Notes: generated by a model not told the origin, from the letters alone. Positions 9,753 to 18,340 are shown, numbered from the stretch's first letter. The stretch is DNA of 26,327 nucleotides from an uncultured Acidobacteriota bacterium (GCA_902826385.1 CADEEU010000008.1:1-26327); one strand, 5' to 3'. Translations and numbers: made by a program.

Positions 9753-10615
9753 TCCGACTCCAGCATCTTTTTCGCCTCGGCCAGCTCGGCTTTGTGTTTT
9801 TCGGTAACAGTCGGATATGTGAGGTGCATTGACTCAAGCGTCTTGACGATTATCTCCGAAACGGCCAGCCGCGTGAACCATTTTTTGTCAGCCGGGACGA
9901 CATACCAAGGAGCGTCTTTCGTCGAAGTCGCGGCGATTGCTTCTGTGTAGGCCTTCATGTATTCATCCCAAAAGCCGCGTTCTTTAACGTCGCCCATCGA
10001 AAATTTCCAGTTCTTTTCCGCCTCATCGATGCGGGCGAGAAAGCGCTGTTTTTGCTCCTCTTTCGAAACGTTCAGAAAAAATTTCACAACCCTGGTGCCG
10101 TTCTCGGATGCGTGCCTTTCGAAATTTCGAATTTGTTCAAAGCGGTTTTTCCAGATGTTCTTGTCTTTCCTGATCTTGTCGGGCAAGTGCTGGCTGTCCA
10201 GAATCTGTGGGTGTACGCGGACGACCAGGACCTCTTCGTAATGCGAGCGGTTGAAGATGCCGATCTTGCCCCGTTCAGGCAAATTCTTGGCGCACCGCCA
10301 TAGAAAATCGTGCGAAAGCTCTTCATCCGAAGGCTGCTTGAATGATACAACGTGGCAGCCCTGCGGATTTACGCCGGACATTACATGTTCGATCGCTCCG
10401 TCTTTGCCGGCCGCATCCATCGCCTGAAAAATGACCAATAAAGACTGCCGGTCTTCGGCATACAAAACGTCCTGCAATTCGCGAAGCCGCTGTACGTTCT
10501 TTTCCAGGTCTTTCACGGCTTGTTTTTTGTCGGTATAATCGCCGGTGAAATCGGTCCGTTGTTTTTTGAGATCGAGTTTCGACCCTTCTTTAATAAGGAA
10601 TTTGTCAATATTCAT
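9707..10615 (-). CDS. ppk2: PPK2-family polyphosphate:nucleotide phosphotransferase
   Basis: A 302-residue protein from the ATG at 10615, which has GGAG 8 nt upstream. An in-frame TTG at 10645 lacks such support. Walker A is FQAMDAAGKDG (Lys71), Walker B is GKIGIFNRSHYEEVLVVRVHP, and a lid region with RFLARIDEAEKNWKFS follows; this is the PPK2 layout. These cytoplasmic enzymes move phosphate between inorganic polyphosphate and nucleoside mono- or diphosphates. The single-domain length fits class I or class III proteins, and the subclass cannot be fixed by eye. The C-terminal extension after residue 275 is low-complexity and runs into the REP-like hairpin, so the last residues may have been added by that repeat. 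Confidence 0.9.
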   Translation of the reverse strand: MNIDKFLIKEGSKLDLKKQRTDFTGDYTDKKQAVKDLEKNVQRLRELQDVLYAEDRQSLLVIFQAMDAAGKDGAIEHVMSGVNPQGCHVVSFKQPSDEELSHDFLWRCAKNLPERGKIGIFNRSHYEEVLVVRVHPQILDSQHLPDKIRKDKNIWKNRFEQIRNFERHASENGTRVVKFFLNVSKEEQKQRFLARIDEAEKNWKFSMGDVKERGFWDEYMKAYTEAIAATSTKDAPWYVVPADKKWFTRLAVSEIIVKTLESMHLTYPTVTEKHKAELAEAKKMLESEPPAVAGGGTRVQSR

Positions 10616-10760
10616 GGTCACCGCTCCAAATCCGAGCTGAAGCAATTCTCAATTATAAATTTTGAATTTGTAAATTGATAGCTCAACTCCTTTTTTAGAC
10701 TTAGTTGATAATTTAGAATTAACAATTGGTAATTAACGCTCGATATTTCAGGTCAAAACG

Positions 10761-12083
10761 ATGTTACGCATAATCATTCTGCTGTTGCTGCTTCTGCCGG
10801 TTTCCGGCCTGGCTCAGCCGAAGCTCGTCCCGCACAAGATCATTCTTAAAAACGGGAAGTCCTTCAACCTGAAAATTCCCGCCGATTTTGAAATAGTCCC
10901 CGCGGCGGAAGGATTAAAGCGCGTCCGCTTTTTTGCCAAGGCGCCCGACGGCCGGATTTTCGTGACCGATATGTACAACCTTGCCGACAACAAACGCGGC
11001 GCGGTTTACATTCTTGACGGCTGGGATGCAAAGTCGGGCAAGTTTGCCGCGGTCAAAACTTATCTCACGAATTTGCACAACCCGAACAGCGTGCAATTTT
11101 ACAAAGATGCGGACGGGCAGAATTGGCTCTACATCGCCGAAACCGGAAAGCTGACGCGGCGAAAATTCACCAAAGGCGAAGAGCGGCCGTCCGACACAAA
11201 CCCGCAAACGCTTGCGACCTTTCCCGATTACGGCCTAAGCTACAAATACGGCGGTTGGCACCTAACGCGGACAATCGCGTTTGGTACGAACGGCAAGATG
11301 TACGTCTCGGTCGGCTCTAGCTGCAATTCGTGCGTGGAGAAAGAAGAAATGCGGGCGACGATCCTTGAAATGAATCCGGACGGGTCTGAGCAACGGGTCT
11401 TTGCTAAAGGCCTGCGCAACGCCGTCGGTATTCGATGGTTCGGCAAGTTCCTTTTCGCGACGAATCAGGGCTCGGACCACTTAGGTTTGCAAAGACCTGA
11501 TGAAACGTTCTACGCCGTAAAGGACGGAGCCGATTACGGCTGGCCTTATTGCCATTCATCGAATGGCCGTATTATTGCGGACCCCAAAATTAAACGAGCT
11601 GACGGATGTGCGAACGTACCCGCGCCATATGCGTCCTTCCCGGCCCGCAGCTCGGCTTTGGGCTTTGAATATTTCGACGATGCCGATGCACCAGACTCTA
11701 TTAAGAACGCGTTTCTTGTCTCTCTGCACGGCTCGACCAACAAGGCTATCGGTCACGGCTATAAGATCGTGATCATGCGAAAAGGCGAGCCGCTGCAGGA
11801 CCTGATCACCGGCTTCCTCGACAAAGGTAAAGTCCTCGGCCGACCATGCGATATTTTTAAACTCGATCCCAACTCGTTCCTTTTCACCGACGATTATTCG
11901 GGAATCGTCTATCTGGTTCGAAAAAAGGGAAGCGTAATGGCGGAGCAAGAACCGTCCGCCGGCGTGGATACTGCGAGCCCGACATTGAACAACGAGCCGT
12001 CATCCTCAAAAACATGCTTTTCGTTCGTCCTGCTGATCGCGGCGGCATTCTTTCGTAGTCCGTTATGCTTCGGAAAAAGTTAA
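10761..12083 (+). CDS. exported PQQ-type sorbosone/glucose dehydrogenase-like beta-propeller protein
   Basis: A 440-residue protein with a clear Sec signal peptide (MLRIIILLLLLLPVSGLAQ) and the same family features as the lipoprotein at 8.5 kb: FAKAPDGRIFVTDMYN, FGTNGKMYVSVGSSCNSC, MNPDGSEQRVFAKGLRNAVG, ADYGWPYCHSSNG and a C-terminal FLFTDDYSGIVYLV strand. Two cysteine pairs (CNSC, and the Cys in YCHSS with one in DGCANV) could form disulphides outside the cytoplasm. A hydrophobic stretch near the end (CFSFVLLIAAAFF) may be a C-terminal membrane anchor, which is unusual for this family. The ATG at 10761 has AGG about 8 nt upstream. The preceding 120 bases are notably AT-rich and probably hold divergent promoters with ppk2. 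Confidence 0.78.
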   Translation: MLRIIILLLLLLPVSGLAQPKLVPHKIILKNGKSFNLKIPADFEIVPAAEGLKRVRFFAKAPDGRIFVTDMYNLADNKRGAVYILDGWDAKSGKFAAVKTYLTNLHNPNSVQFYKDADGQNWLYIAETGKLTRRKFTKGEERPSDTNPQTLATFPDYGLSYKYGGWHLTRTIAFGTNGKMYVSVGSSCNSCVEKEEMRATILEMNPDGSEQRVFAKGLRNAVGIRWFGKFLFATNQGSDHLGLQRPDETFYAVKDGADYGWPYCHSSNGRIIADPKIKRADGCANVPAPYASFPARSSALGFEYFDDADAPDSIKNAFLVSLHGSTNKAIGHGYKIVIMRKGEPLQDLITGFLDKGKVLGRPCDIFKLDPNSFLFTDDYSGIVYLVRKKGSVMAEQEPSAGVDTASPTLNNEPSSSKTCFSFVLLIAAAFFRSPLCFGKS

Positions 12084-12222
12084 AAGTGATAAATGGTAGA
12101 TGAGAGCTTCTTTTGCTTATCCCTGATCACTTATTCCGAAACTTCCCACAGCCTGATATCTACTGTACTTTCCGTTCCAAACGCCGCTCGTGATACCATA
12201 AACGTTTGCCGTAAGTAACTTT

Positions 12223-13365
12223 ATGAACATCGGTATCACTGTTTACCCTACGTATGGCGGCAGCGGAATAGTCGGCTCGGAGCTGGGCCGCGATCTGGCG
12301 GAGCGTGGGCACAATGTGCATTTTATTTCGTCCGTCCTGCCCACGCGCGTGACTCAGTTGGGCGAGCGTGTGCATTTTCACGAGGTCGAAATGATGTCCT
12401 ATCCGCTGTTCGAGCATCAGCCGTACGACCTTGCCCTTGCGACCAAAATGGCGACGGTCGCCCGCAGCGAAAAGCTCGATCTGCTGCACGTGCATTACGC
12501 CATTCCGCACTCGATCAGCGCGATTCTGGCGCGCGAATCGATCAAGCAAAAACGCTATGTACCCGTTATAACCACGCTGCACGGAACCGACATCACGCTC
12601 GTCGGGGCGGACCGGTCGTACCTGCCGATCACGCGATACGGCCTGCAGCAGTCGGACGGTGTGACGGCCGTGTCGAGATTTTTGAAGAGCGCGACGATCG
12701 AGACGTTCGATTTCGACGAGATCGAGGTGATCCCGAATTTTATCTGCGCCATGCATTACAAGCGGCTGGAAGATTCGCCGCTGCGTGCCGAGCTGGCGCC
12801 GGACGGCGAAAAGCTGCTGGTACACGTGTCCAACTTTCGCGCGGTCAAACGCCCGCTTGATTGCGTCGAGATATTTGCGAAGGTCAAGGAGCAGGGCGAA
12901 AAGGTTCGGCTGGTCATGGTCGGCGACGGGCCGGAACGTTCGGCCGCGTATTATCGGGCGGAGCAGTTGAACGTCAAAGACGATGTCGTGTTCGTGGGCA
13001 AGCAGGCTAATATCTCGGACTATCTGGGCGTGTCGGACCTGTTTTTGCTGCCGTCCGAACTCGAATCGTTTGGCCTCGCCGCGTTGGAAGCCCAGGCCTG
13101 CGAGCTGCCCGTGATCGCAACCCGTATCGGCGGAATTCCCGAAGTGGTCAGCGATGGCGAAACCGGATACTTAAGCGACATCGGCGACATCGACAAAATG
13201 ACGCGCGACGCTCTTACCCTTTTACAGAACGACGACCTGCGCCGTGCGTTCGGCGAAAAAGGCCGCGAAATGGCGATCGACCGCTACAGCACCGACAAAA
13301 TAATTCCGCAGTACATTTCTTTTTACGAAAAGATCGTGAACAAAGCCGAGTCGGCTACGGCGTGA
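12223..13365 (+). CDS. bshA: N-acetyl-alpha-D-glucosaminyl L-malate synthase BshA
   Basis: A 380-residue GT4-family glycosyltransferase. The N-terminus (MNIGITVYPTYGGSGIVGSE), YAIPHSISAILAR, TTLHGTDITLVG and VIPNFICAMHYKR are highly typical of BshA. The EX7E donor-binding element is Glu281-SFGLAAL-Glu289. BshA joins UDP-GlcNAc to L-malate, the first step of bacillithiol synthesis in the cytoplasm. The deacetylase BshB and cysteine ligase BshC are not in the window. Start is the ATG at 12223 with only a weak ribosome-binding sequence. The gene is followed by a palindromic repeat and an ABHD18-like hydrolase on the same strand. Confidence 0.93.
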   Translation: MNIGITVYPTYGGSGIVGSELGRDLAERGHNVHFISSVLPTRVTQLGERVHFHEVEMMSYPLFEHQPYDLALATKMATVARSEKLDLLHVHYAIPHSISAILARESIKQKRYVPVITTLHGTDITLVGADRSYLPITRYGLQQSDGVTAVSRFLKSATIETFDFDEIEVIPNFICAMHYKRLEDSPLRAELAPDGEKLLVHVSNFRAVKRPLDCVEIFAKVKEQGEKVRLVMVGDGPERSAAYYRAEQLNVKDDVVFVGKQANISDYLGVSDLFLLPSELESFGLAALEAQACELPVIATRIGGIPEVVSDGETGYLSDIGDIDKMTRDALTLLQNDDLRRAFGEKGREMAIDRYSTDKIIPQYISFYEKIVNKAESATA

Positions 13366-13376
13366 AGAATTTCTCG

Positions 13377-13443
13377 GCCGCAGATGAACGCGGATGAACG
13401 CGGATCAAATTCTTATCCGCGTTTATCTGCGTCCATCTGCGGC
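13377..13443. repeat. long imperfect hairpin repeat (REP-like, 29-bp arms)
   Basis: Arms at 13377-13405 and 13415-13443 pair with three mismatches around the 9-base loop CAAATTCTT. The left arm contains two direct GATGAACGCG units. The core CGCAGATGAACGCGGAT is a widely scattered intergenic repeat in many bacterial genomes. It could terminate the bshA transcript or stabilise its 3' end; no U-tract follows. Confidence 0.8.
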
Positions 13444-13460
13444 AAAGTTTTCTGTTAGAT

Positions 13461-14567
13461 ATGCTCAAACGCTACATGCACAACCGCGAACGCCATTTGG
13501 CGATGCTGAACGACAACCGTTCGGTGCAGTCGTTCGAGTGGGGTGCCGAGTTTGTAACGGGCGGAAACGCGAGGGTGAAAGAGCGTTCGGAGCTTGCTGA
13601 ACGCGATCCGAAAGCGATACTTTCCGAATATTCAAAAAACGTCGTAGCAAACAGCGACGAATATTTCGCCGCACCGCACATTGCGGGATTTTCCCTCGAT
13701 CATCGTCTTTATCCGTCCGCCGCTTCACTCAACGCGGGCGATCTTAAAAAGCCGGTCGAGCAGATCGAGATTCCCGTGCTTACCTGGCAAAGCGCCGTCG
13801 AAACGATCTCGGCCGAAAACAACACGGCTGTCGCGACCTATTTTCCGCACCCGAACAAGCGGGCCGCGGTGATCATTCTGCCGCACTGGAACGCCAAGGC
13901 CGGCACTTATTTCGATCTCGCAAAATTCTTTAACAAGGTAGGGCTGTCGGCGTTGAGATTAACGCTGCCGTATCACGAAGAGCGCATGCCGCCGGAACTA
14001 GAGCGGGCCGATCACCTGGTTTCGCCAAACATCGGCCGCTCATTGCAGTCGATTCGGCAGGCTGTGCTGGACACGCGTGCCGCGATTAGCTGGCTGAAAT
14101 CTCAGGGCTATGAAAAGGTCGGGATTGTCGGCACAAGCATCGGTTCGTGCGTAGCGTTTATGGCTTTCGTGCACGACCCGCAACTCGACGCCGCCGTCTT
14201 TAACCACGTTTCGGGCTATATGGCCGACGTGGTTTGGCACGGCCTTTCGACCTATCACGTCCGCAGCGGCTTTGGCGACAACCTCGATCTTGATGAGCTT
14301 CGCACGTACTGGATGCCCGTATCGCCCATGGCCTACATGGAAAAACTTGCGACGCTTCCGGCGCGTCCGCAACGTTACATCTACACGCTCTACGACCTAA
14401 GCTTTCCGGTCGAACTATCGCGCGATGTAATGCGCGAGCTTCGCCGCCGCAAGATTCCGCACTCAAAGGCCACGATTCCCTGCGGCCACTACACTCTCGG
14501 CGAAAAACCGTGGGTTTACCTGGACGGCTACAAGATAATCTCTTACCTTCACAAGCACCTGAAATAA
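13461..14567 (+). CDS. ABHD18-like alpha/beta hydrolase
   Basis: A 368-residue protein related to the ABHD18 (DUF2048) group. The core strand AAVIILPHWNAKAGTYFDLA leads to the nucleophile elbow GIVGTSIGS (Ser226). Candidate acid and base are Asp312 (YTLYDLSF) and His343 (IPCGHYTLG). The N-terminal 70 residues are charged, with no signal peptide, so a cytoplasmic location is likely. The reaction for bacterial members is not known. It is directly downstream of bshA, separated only by the hairpin repeat, so a link to thiol metabolism is conceivable but unsupported by the sequence. The start is the ATG at 13461, with an alternative ATG at 13476; neither has a strong ribosome-binding site. Confidence 0.75.
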   Translation: MLKRYMHNRERHLAMLNDNRSVQSFEWGAEFVTGGNARVKERSELAERDPKAILSEYSKNVVANSDEYFAAPHIAGFSLDHRLYPSAASLNAGDLKKPVEQIEIPVLTWQSAVETISAENNTAVATYFPHPNKRAAVIILPHWNAKAGTYFDLAKFFNKVGLSALRLTLPYHEERMPPELERADHLVSPNIGRSLQSIRQAVLDTRAAISWLKSQGYEKVGIVGTSIGSCVAFMAFVHDPQLDAAVFNHVSGYMADVVWHGLSTYHVRSGFGDNLDLDELRTYWMPVSPMAYMEKLATLPARPQRYIYTLYDLSFPVELSRDVMRELRRRKIPHSKATIPCGHYTLGEKPWVYLDGYKIISYLHKHLK

Positions 14568-14579
14568 AACAGAGGCGTG

Positions 14580-16115
14580 CTACTTCACGCGTTTGGGATG
14601 CAATTCATAAAACCAGAAATCGTTGTTCGGTTGGTCGATCTTTATCTCGTCGGTTTTGCCGTCCTTATCTATCGAAAAGGTCACGAAACCGCGCGGAAAA
14701 TTGTATGAAACGGACGGACGCCATTTGATCTGGAACGTTTCGTAATGCCAGTGTTCTAGATCGGCGACGAAATTCGGCGAGCGTGAAAAACGCATGACCA
14801 GCTTTCCGCCCTCTTCCGCGATGGTGATGGCACCGTAAAGATCGTCTGAATACGTCCCGGCGTAACCGGACATCGGCAGCGACGGTTTTGTGCCGGTAAC
14901 GCGGGCGTCGTCGGCCTTTTTTATCTCGGCCGCGGCCGCGGTTTTGTTTCGCTTGACTTGCTCGATAGCCTCGGCATTCCAATCGCGTTTCGGGGCGTTG
15001 ACCAGAACGTCGCGGATCTTGCTCATCATCACGGCGAAAGTCGGAAATTCAGAATTTGTCAACACGACAAAACCGGCATTTTCTTCCGGGATAAGCACTG
15101 TGTAAGAAAGCATTCCGTCCAGCCCGCCGCTGTGATTGATGATCTTTTTGCCGTGATAATCGTAAACAAACCAGCCGGAAGCAACGCCCGTAAAGTGCCG
15201 CGTCGGATTTCCCTTCCACGCTGTTTCGGATATCTGCTGAGCTAGAAACGGCTGGTGCATTTGCCACGCCTGGGCTTCGCTAAAGATGGTCTTGCCTTCG
15301 AATTTGCCCTTGCCAAGCTGCGTGCGGACCCATTTTGAAAGATCGGTGACCGACGAATTCAAGGCCGCGGCTGAGTACCCAGCATCGACGTTTCCACGCG
15401 GCAGCACGCGAAGCGATCCACGCGATTCGTTGTGTGGAAACGCGGCGTTGTCCGGCAGATTATTAATGCTGCACGTCGTCCGGTTCATGTCGAGCGGTTT
15501 CAGGATGCGTTCCGTCACAAAATCGCACCACGATTTGCCCGAAACTTTTTCGATCACCTTGCCCGCCGCGATGAACATCAGGTTTTGATAACCGTAACGC
15601 GTCCGAAAGCTCGACACGGGTTTGAGATATTTGACGCGAGAAATGATTTCGTCCGGTGTAAAGTTGGTTTCGTACCACAGCAGATCGCCGCTGAACGTGT
15701 CGAGCCCTACGCGGTGCGTGACAAGATCGCGGACCGTCAGCTCGCTGGTCACCCACGGATCGTACATTTTGAAATCGGGCAAATACTTCGTGACCTTGTC
15801 GTCCCACGACATCTTCTTTTCATCGACAAGAATGGCGATCGCGGCCGAGGTAAACGCTTTTGAATTCGATGCGATGGCGAAAACTGTGTTCTCGTTAACC
15901 GGATCGCTCTTCCCTAATTCGCGTGAGCCGTAACCCTTCGCAAAAACGACCTTGTCGTCCTTCACGACCGCGACGGCCATGCCCGGGCCTTTCCAGGTTT
16001 CGGCAACGACGTTGGCGTAAGCGTCGATCTCTTTGATCTTTTCATCGAGCGTCTGTGACGCGGCGACAAGTTGAAATGCAAGGACGATGATCGTGACGAA
16101 AGTTAATCTCTTCAT
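14580..16115 (-). CDS. exported serine hydrolase, beta-lactamase/class C PBP-like
   Basis: A 511-residue protein with an N-terminal signal peptide (MKRLTFVTIIVLAFQLVAAS). The penicillin-binding fold is shown by the SxxK motif Ser83-Asn-Ser-Lys86, the YxN motif Tyr176-Gln-Asn178 in TRYGYQNLMF, and HSGGLDGM in the position of the third KTG-like box. A C-terminal domain of about 100 residues (SGYAGTYSDDLYGAITIAEE) is the lipocalin-like part usual in this group. Members act as D-aminopeptidases, esterases or peptidases in the periplasm rather than as classic beta-lactamases, and the substrate cannot be told here. The gene starts 24 bp after the stop of the wHTH fusion gene on the same strand, which suggests an operon, and converges with the ABHD18-like gene. 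Confidence 0.88.
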   Translation of the reverse strand: MKRLTFVTIIVLAFQLVAASQTLDEKIKEIDAYANVVAETWKGPGMAVAVVKDDKVVFAKGYGSRELGKSDPVNENTVFAIASNSKAFTSAAIAILVDEKKMSWDDKVTKYLPDFKMYDPWVTSELTVRDLVTHRVGLDTFSGDLLWYETNFTPDEIISRVKYLKPVSSFRTRYGYQNLMFIAAGKVIEKVSGKSWCDFVTERILKPLDMNRTTCSINNLPDNAAFPHNESRGSLRVLPRGNVDAGYSAAALNSSVTDLSKWVRTQLGKGKFEGKTIFSEAQAWQMHQPFLAQQISETAWKGNPTRHFTGVASGWFVYDYHGKKIINHSGGLDGMLSYTVLIPEENAGFVVLTNSEFPTFAVMMSKIRDVLVNAPKRDWNAEAIEQVKRNKTAAAAEIKKADDARVTGTKPSLPMSGYAGTYSDDLYGAITIAEEGGKLVMRFSRSPNFVADLEHWHYETFQIKWRPSVSYNFPRGFVTFSIDKDGKTDEIKIDQPNNDFWFYELHPKRVK

Positions 16116-16139
16116 TTGTGTTGTCAGGAATTTTTGCGG

Positions 16140-17891
16140 TCAATGGACGACGGTAAACAGCCGCCACTCGCCTTCGATGCCTTTGAAAGAGCGCATGCCG
16201 AGCTCTTCAAATGCAAGCCCCGATCCGGCGACAAGGTCTTTTACGGTGCGCGAGACCAGCATGTTTCCAGGTGACGACGCATCGGCAATTTTTTGGGCTA
16301 ACTCGACGGCGTAACCGCTGTACGTCTGACGCGAATAATCGCATTCGCCGGTGTGAAGCCCTGTTTTTAATTTCACGGCCAGGCGGTCGGCCGAACTCGA
16401 GATGGCCGAAGCACACCGAATCGCGCGTGCCGGGCCGTCAAAAGTCGCAAGAACACCGTTTTCGTCTACGGAAACCTCATTACCTTTGAAAAGCTCCAAC
16501 TGTCTGCGAATGTGCGCCTGGGCTTGCTGCAAGGCGTCGGCGTTCGGGGCCTTCATCTTGATGCTGAGCACGGTGGCGAGAACGCGGTCCACCTCATCAG
16601 GTTCGCGAACGCCGGCAAGGAACTCCTCGATGGGATCGAGAATCTCATCCTGATTTCCAACGAACGGCAAATGATCGATGCCGTCCAACTCAAGATACTG
16701 CGAGCCCGGAATTTTCGACGCGACGAACCGGCCTTCTTCAACCTTCAGGCACAGATCGCCTTTGCGGTGAATAACCAGAGTCGGCACTCTGACGGAAGGC
16801 AGGACGTTGCGCACGTCGATCTCGGCATTCATCTTTGTAAGAGCTACGGCCGCGCCGGGGCTGGCCCGCATTCTTAGGTACGTTGCCGACAATTGGTAAA
16901 ACGCCTCGTCTTTGGCAAGCGATGGCGCGCGTTCTTCAACGCCGACCGGCTTTCCCCAGTCTCGCCGCATAAGGTCGAAAAACTTGTCGCGGTCCTCCGC
17001 CGATACGCCCCACGGATAATCGTCGTCTCGAATTCGTTTTGCATAAGTCCCGATCATCACGAGCGCGGCCGTGCGGTCCGGATACGTTGCAGCGAACAGC
17101 GAACACATCGGGCCGCCTTCTGAAATGCCGATCAGCACCGCGCGTTCCGAACCGACGGCGTCCATTACGGCGTGAACGTCCTCCATCCGCTGTTCCAGCG
17201 TCGGCAGCTCGGCCAACGGAACGCGGTCTGACAAACCCGTTCCGCGTTTGTCGAACAATATCAGCCGCGAAAATGATGCAAGTCTGTTTAAGAAGGCGGC
17301 GAAATGCGGTTCTTCCCAGAAATATTCAAGATGTGAAACCCAGCCCATCACGAACACGATGTCCAGATCGCCGCTGCCGACAACCTGATACGCAATGTTT
17401 ACGTCGCCGTTTTGTACGTAATGTGTTTCTGGTTTTGGAGCGGGCGGCAGTTCTGCCGGTACCGCATCCGAAAGCATTTCCGGAGAAGGTTCGTAAATTG
17501 CCTCTTGGACGCGAACGCGGGCTGTCACATGTTCTGTGATCGATGTTTCGATGTCGGTATCATTTCTTTCAACTTCGGCGACAAACCGGTAACCGAACTT
17601 CGGAACGGTTTCAATAAATTTGCTCCCGCTTTTTTCGCCGAGCAGTTTGCGAAGCAGTGAAATATTCTGCGCAAGGTTGTTTTCTTCGACAAAACTGCCT
17701 TCCCAAACCTCGGCCAGCATTCGCTCCTTGCTCAGGATCTTCCCGCCGTTCTCGACCAGCATTCGCAAAGTGTCGAAAACGCGCGGTGCTAGCGCAACGC
17801 TCGTGTCACCATGCCTGAGCGTACGCTCGGCGGCGTCAAGCTCGAAGCCCGCAAATCTGTAAGTTGTTGTTCCCGCAGTCATTTCTTCCAT
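16140..17891 (-). CDS. fusion: OmpR/CadC-type winged helix, alpha/beta hydrolase, degenerate adenylyl/guanylyl cyclase domain
   Basis: A 583-residue three-domain protein. Residues 10-108 form an OmpR/PhoB-type winged helix (ILSKERMLAEVWEG, FIETVPKFGYRFVAEVE). Residues 155-428 form an alpha/beta hydrolase with apparent triad Ser257 (GISEGG), Asp379 and His407 (GIDHLPF). Residues 434-583 are a class III cyclase homology domain, recognisable from ATFDGPARAIRCA, GLHTGE and LVSRTVKDLVAGSG. Both metal-binding aspartates appear lost: the usual FTDIVGS is replaced by SIKMKAP (Asp to Lys445) and the usual TGDG by DENG (Asp to Asn478). It is therefore probably a sensor module, not an active cyclase. 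No membrane segment is visible, so it should be cytoplasmic. ATG at 17882 is an alternative start. It probably regulates itself and the downstream serine hydrolase. Confidence 0.82.
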   Translation of the reverse strand: MEEMTAGTTTYRFAGFELDAAERTLRHGDTSVALAPRVFDTLRMLVENGGKILSKERMLAEVWEGSFVEENNLAQNISLLRKLLGEKSGSKFIETVPKFGYRFVAEVERNDTDIETSITEHVTARVRVQEAIYEPSPEMLSDAVPAELPPAPKPETHYVQNGDVNIAYQVVGSGDLDIVFVMGWVSHLEYFWEEPHFAAFLNRLASFSRLILFDKRGTGLSDRVPLAELPTLEQRMEDVHAVMDAVGSERAVLIGISEGGPMCSLFAATYPDRTAALVMIGTYAKRIRDDDYPWGVSAEDRDKFFDLMRRDWGKPVGVEERAPSLAKDEAFYQLSATYLRMRASPGAAVALTKMNAEIDVRNVLPSVRVPTLVIHRKGDLCLKVEEGRFVASKIPGSQYLELDGIDHLPFVGNQDEILDPIEEFLAGVREPDEVDRVLATVLSIKMKAPNADALQQAQAHIRRQLELFKGNEVSVDENGVLATFDGPARAIRCASAISSSADRLAVKLKTGLHTGECDYSRQTYSGYAVELAQKIADASSPGNMLVSRTVKDLVAGSGLAFEELGMRSFKGIEGEWRLFTVVH

Positions 17892-17919
17892 CTTCAGGAA
17901 TTCTTCAGAAAACTTTCAG
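17892..17919 (-). promoter_or_regulatory. possible operator: three 11-bp phased direct repeats
   Basis: CTTCAG at 17892-17897, CTTCAG at 17903-17908 and TTTCAG at 17914-17919 lie exactly 11 bp apart, immediately before the start codon of the wHTH fusion gene. OmpR/PhoB-type winged helices are known to bind direct repeats at 11-bp spacing, so autoregulation is an attractive inference. The region is also AT-rich and short motifs recur easily in such DNA. Confidence 0.45.
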
Positions 17920-18018
17920 AACTTTCTAAAGAATCGATCAGGCCTGCATTGCAACAATGCTCATGTGAACGATTACGAGTTTATCGCAAAACGGAGACTC
18001 ACGGGAAGATCGATTGAT

Positions 18019-18309
18019 ATGACGGCAGGTCGATTTACAAATAAACAGCGGATCAAACTTCGCCTTGCGGGTCTTGCATTCTGTCCGCGATGCGACAAGG
18101 CCGTCGAACTTTTGACGTTCGACGAAGCCGCACGCTCCTTTAACACCGACCTGCAGGACATCTTGCTTCTGGCCGAGAACGGCGACCTTCACAGGCTGTA
18201 TAACCGTCGGGCAAAAGTGATGATCTGCGGCAAATCGCTGGTCGATTTTTTTGAGAGCCGAAGGACGCGTTTGTTGGATTCGCATTTCGTAAATTCGATG
18301 TCCGCGTGA
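18019..18309 (+). CDS. small unknown protein with CxxC...H...C putative metal site (paralogue 1)
   Basis: A 96-residue protein from the ATG at 18019, preceded by GGGAAG about 10 nt upstream. A longer frame from GTG at 17965 has no ribosome-binding site and no counterpart in the paralogue. A basic N-terminus leads to FCPRCDK (Cys22, Cys25), a helical stretch resembling an excisionase/MerR-type helix-turn-helix (LTFDEAARSFNTDLQDILLL), then NGDLH (His58) and KVMIC (Cys70). The pattern CxxC-x32-H-x11-C is almost exactly repeated in the gene at 23.8 kb. A zinc-stabilised DNA- or protein-binding role is inferred; I do not recognise a named family. It is divergent from the wHTH fusion gene. Confidence 0.65.
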   Translation: MTAGRFTNKQRIKLRLAGLAFCPRCDKAVELLTFDEAARSFNTDLQDILLLAENGDLHRLYNRRAKVMICGKSLVDFFESRRTRLLDSHFVNSMSA

Positions 18310-18340
18310 CCGGCAGTTTTTCGTAAACACAACTGTGGTG

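Noticed and set aside
12084..12132. 7-bp inverted repeat (AAGTGAT/ATCACTT) after the second dehydrogenase
   Set aside because: The arms are short and widely spaced, with no T-tract, so a terminator call is not justified.
12160..12825. 221-codon minus-strand frame overlapping the bshA start
   Set aside because: It is antisense to strongly conserved BshA sequence and has no family resemblance.
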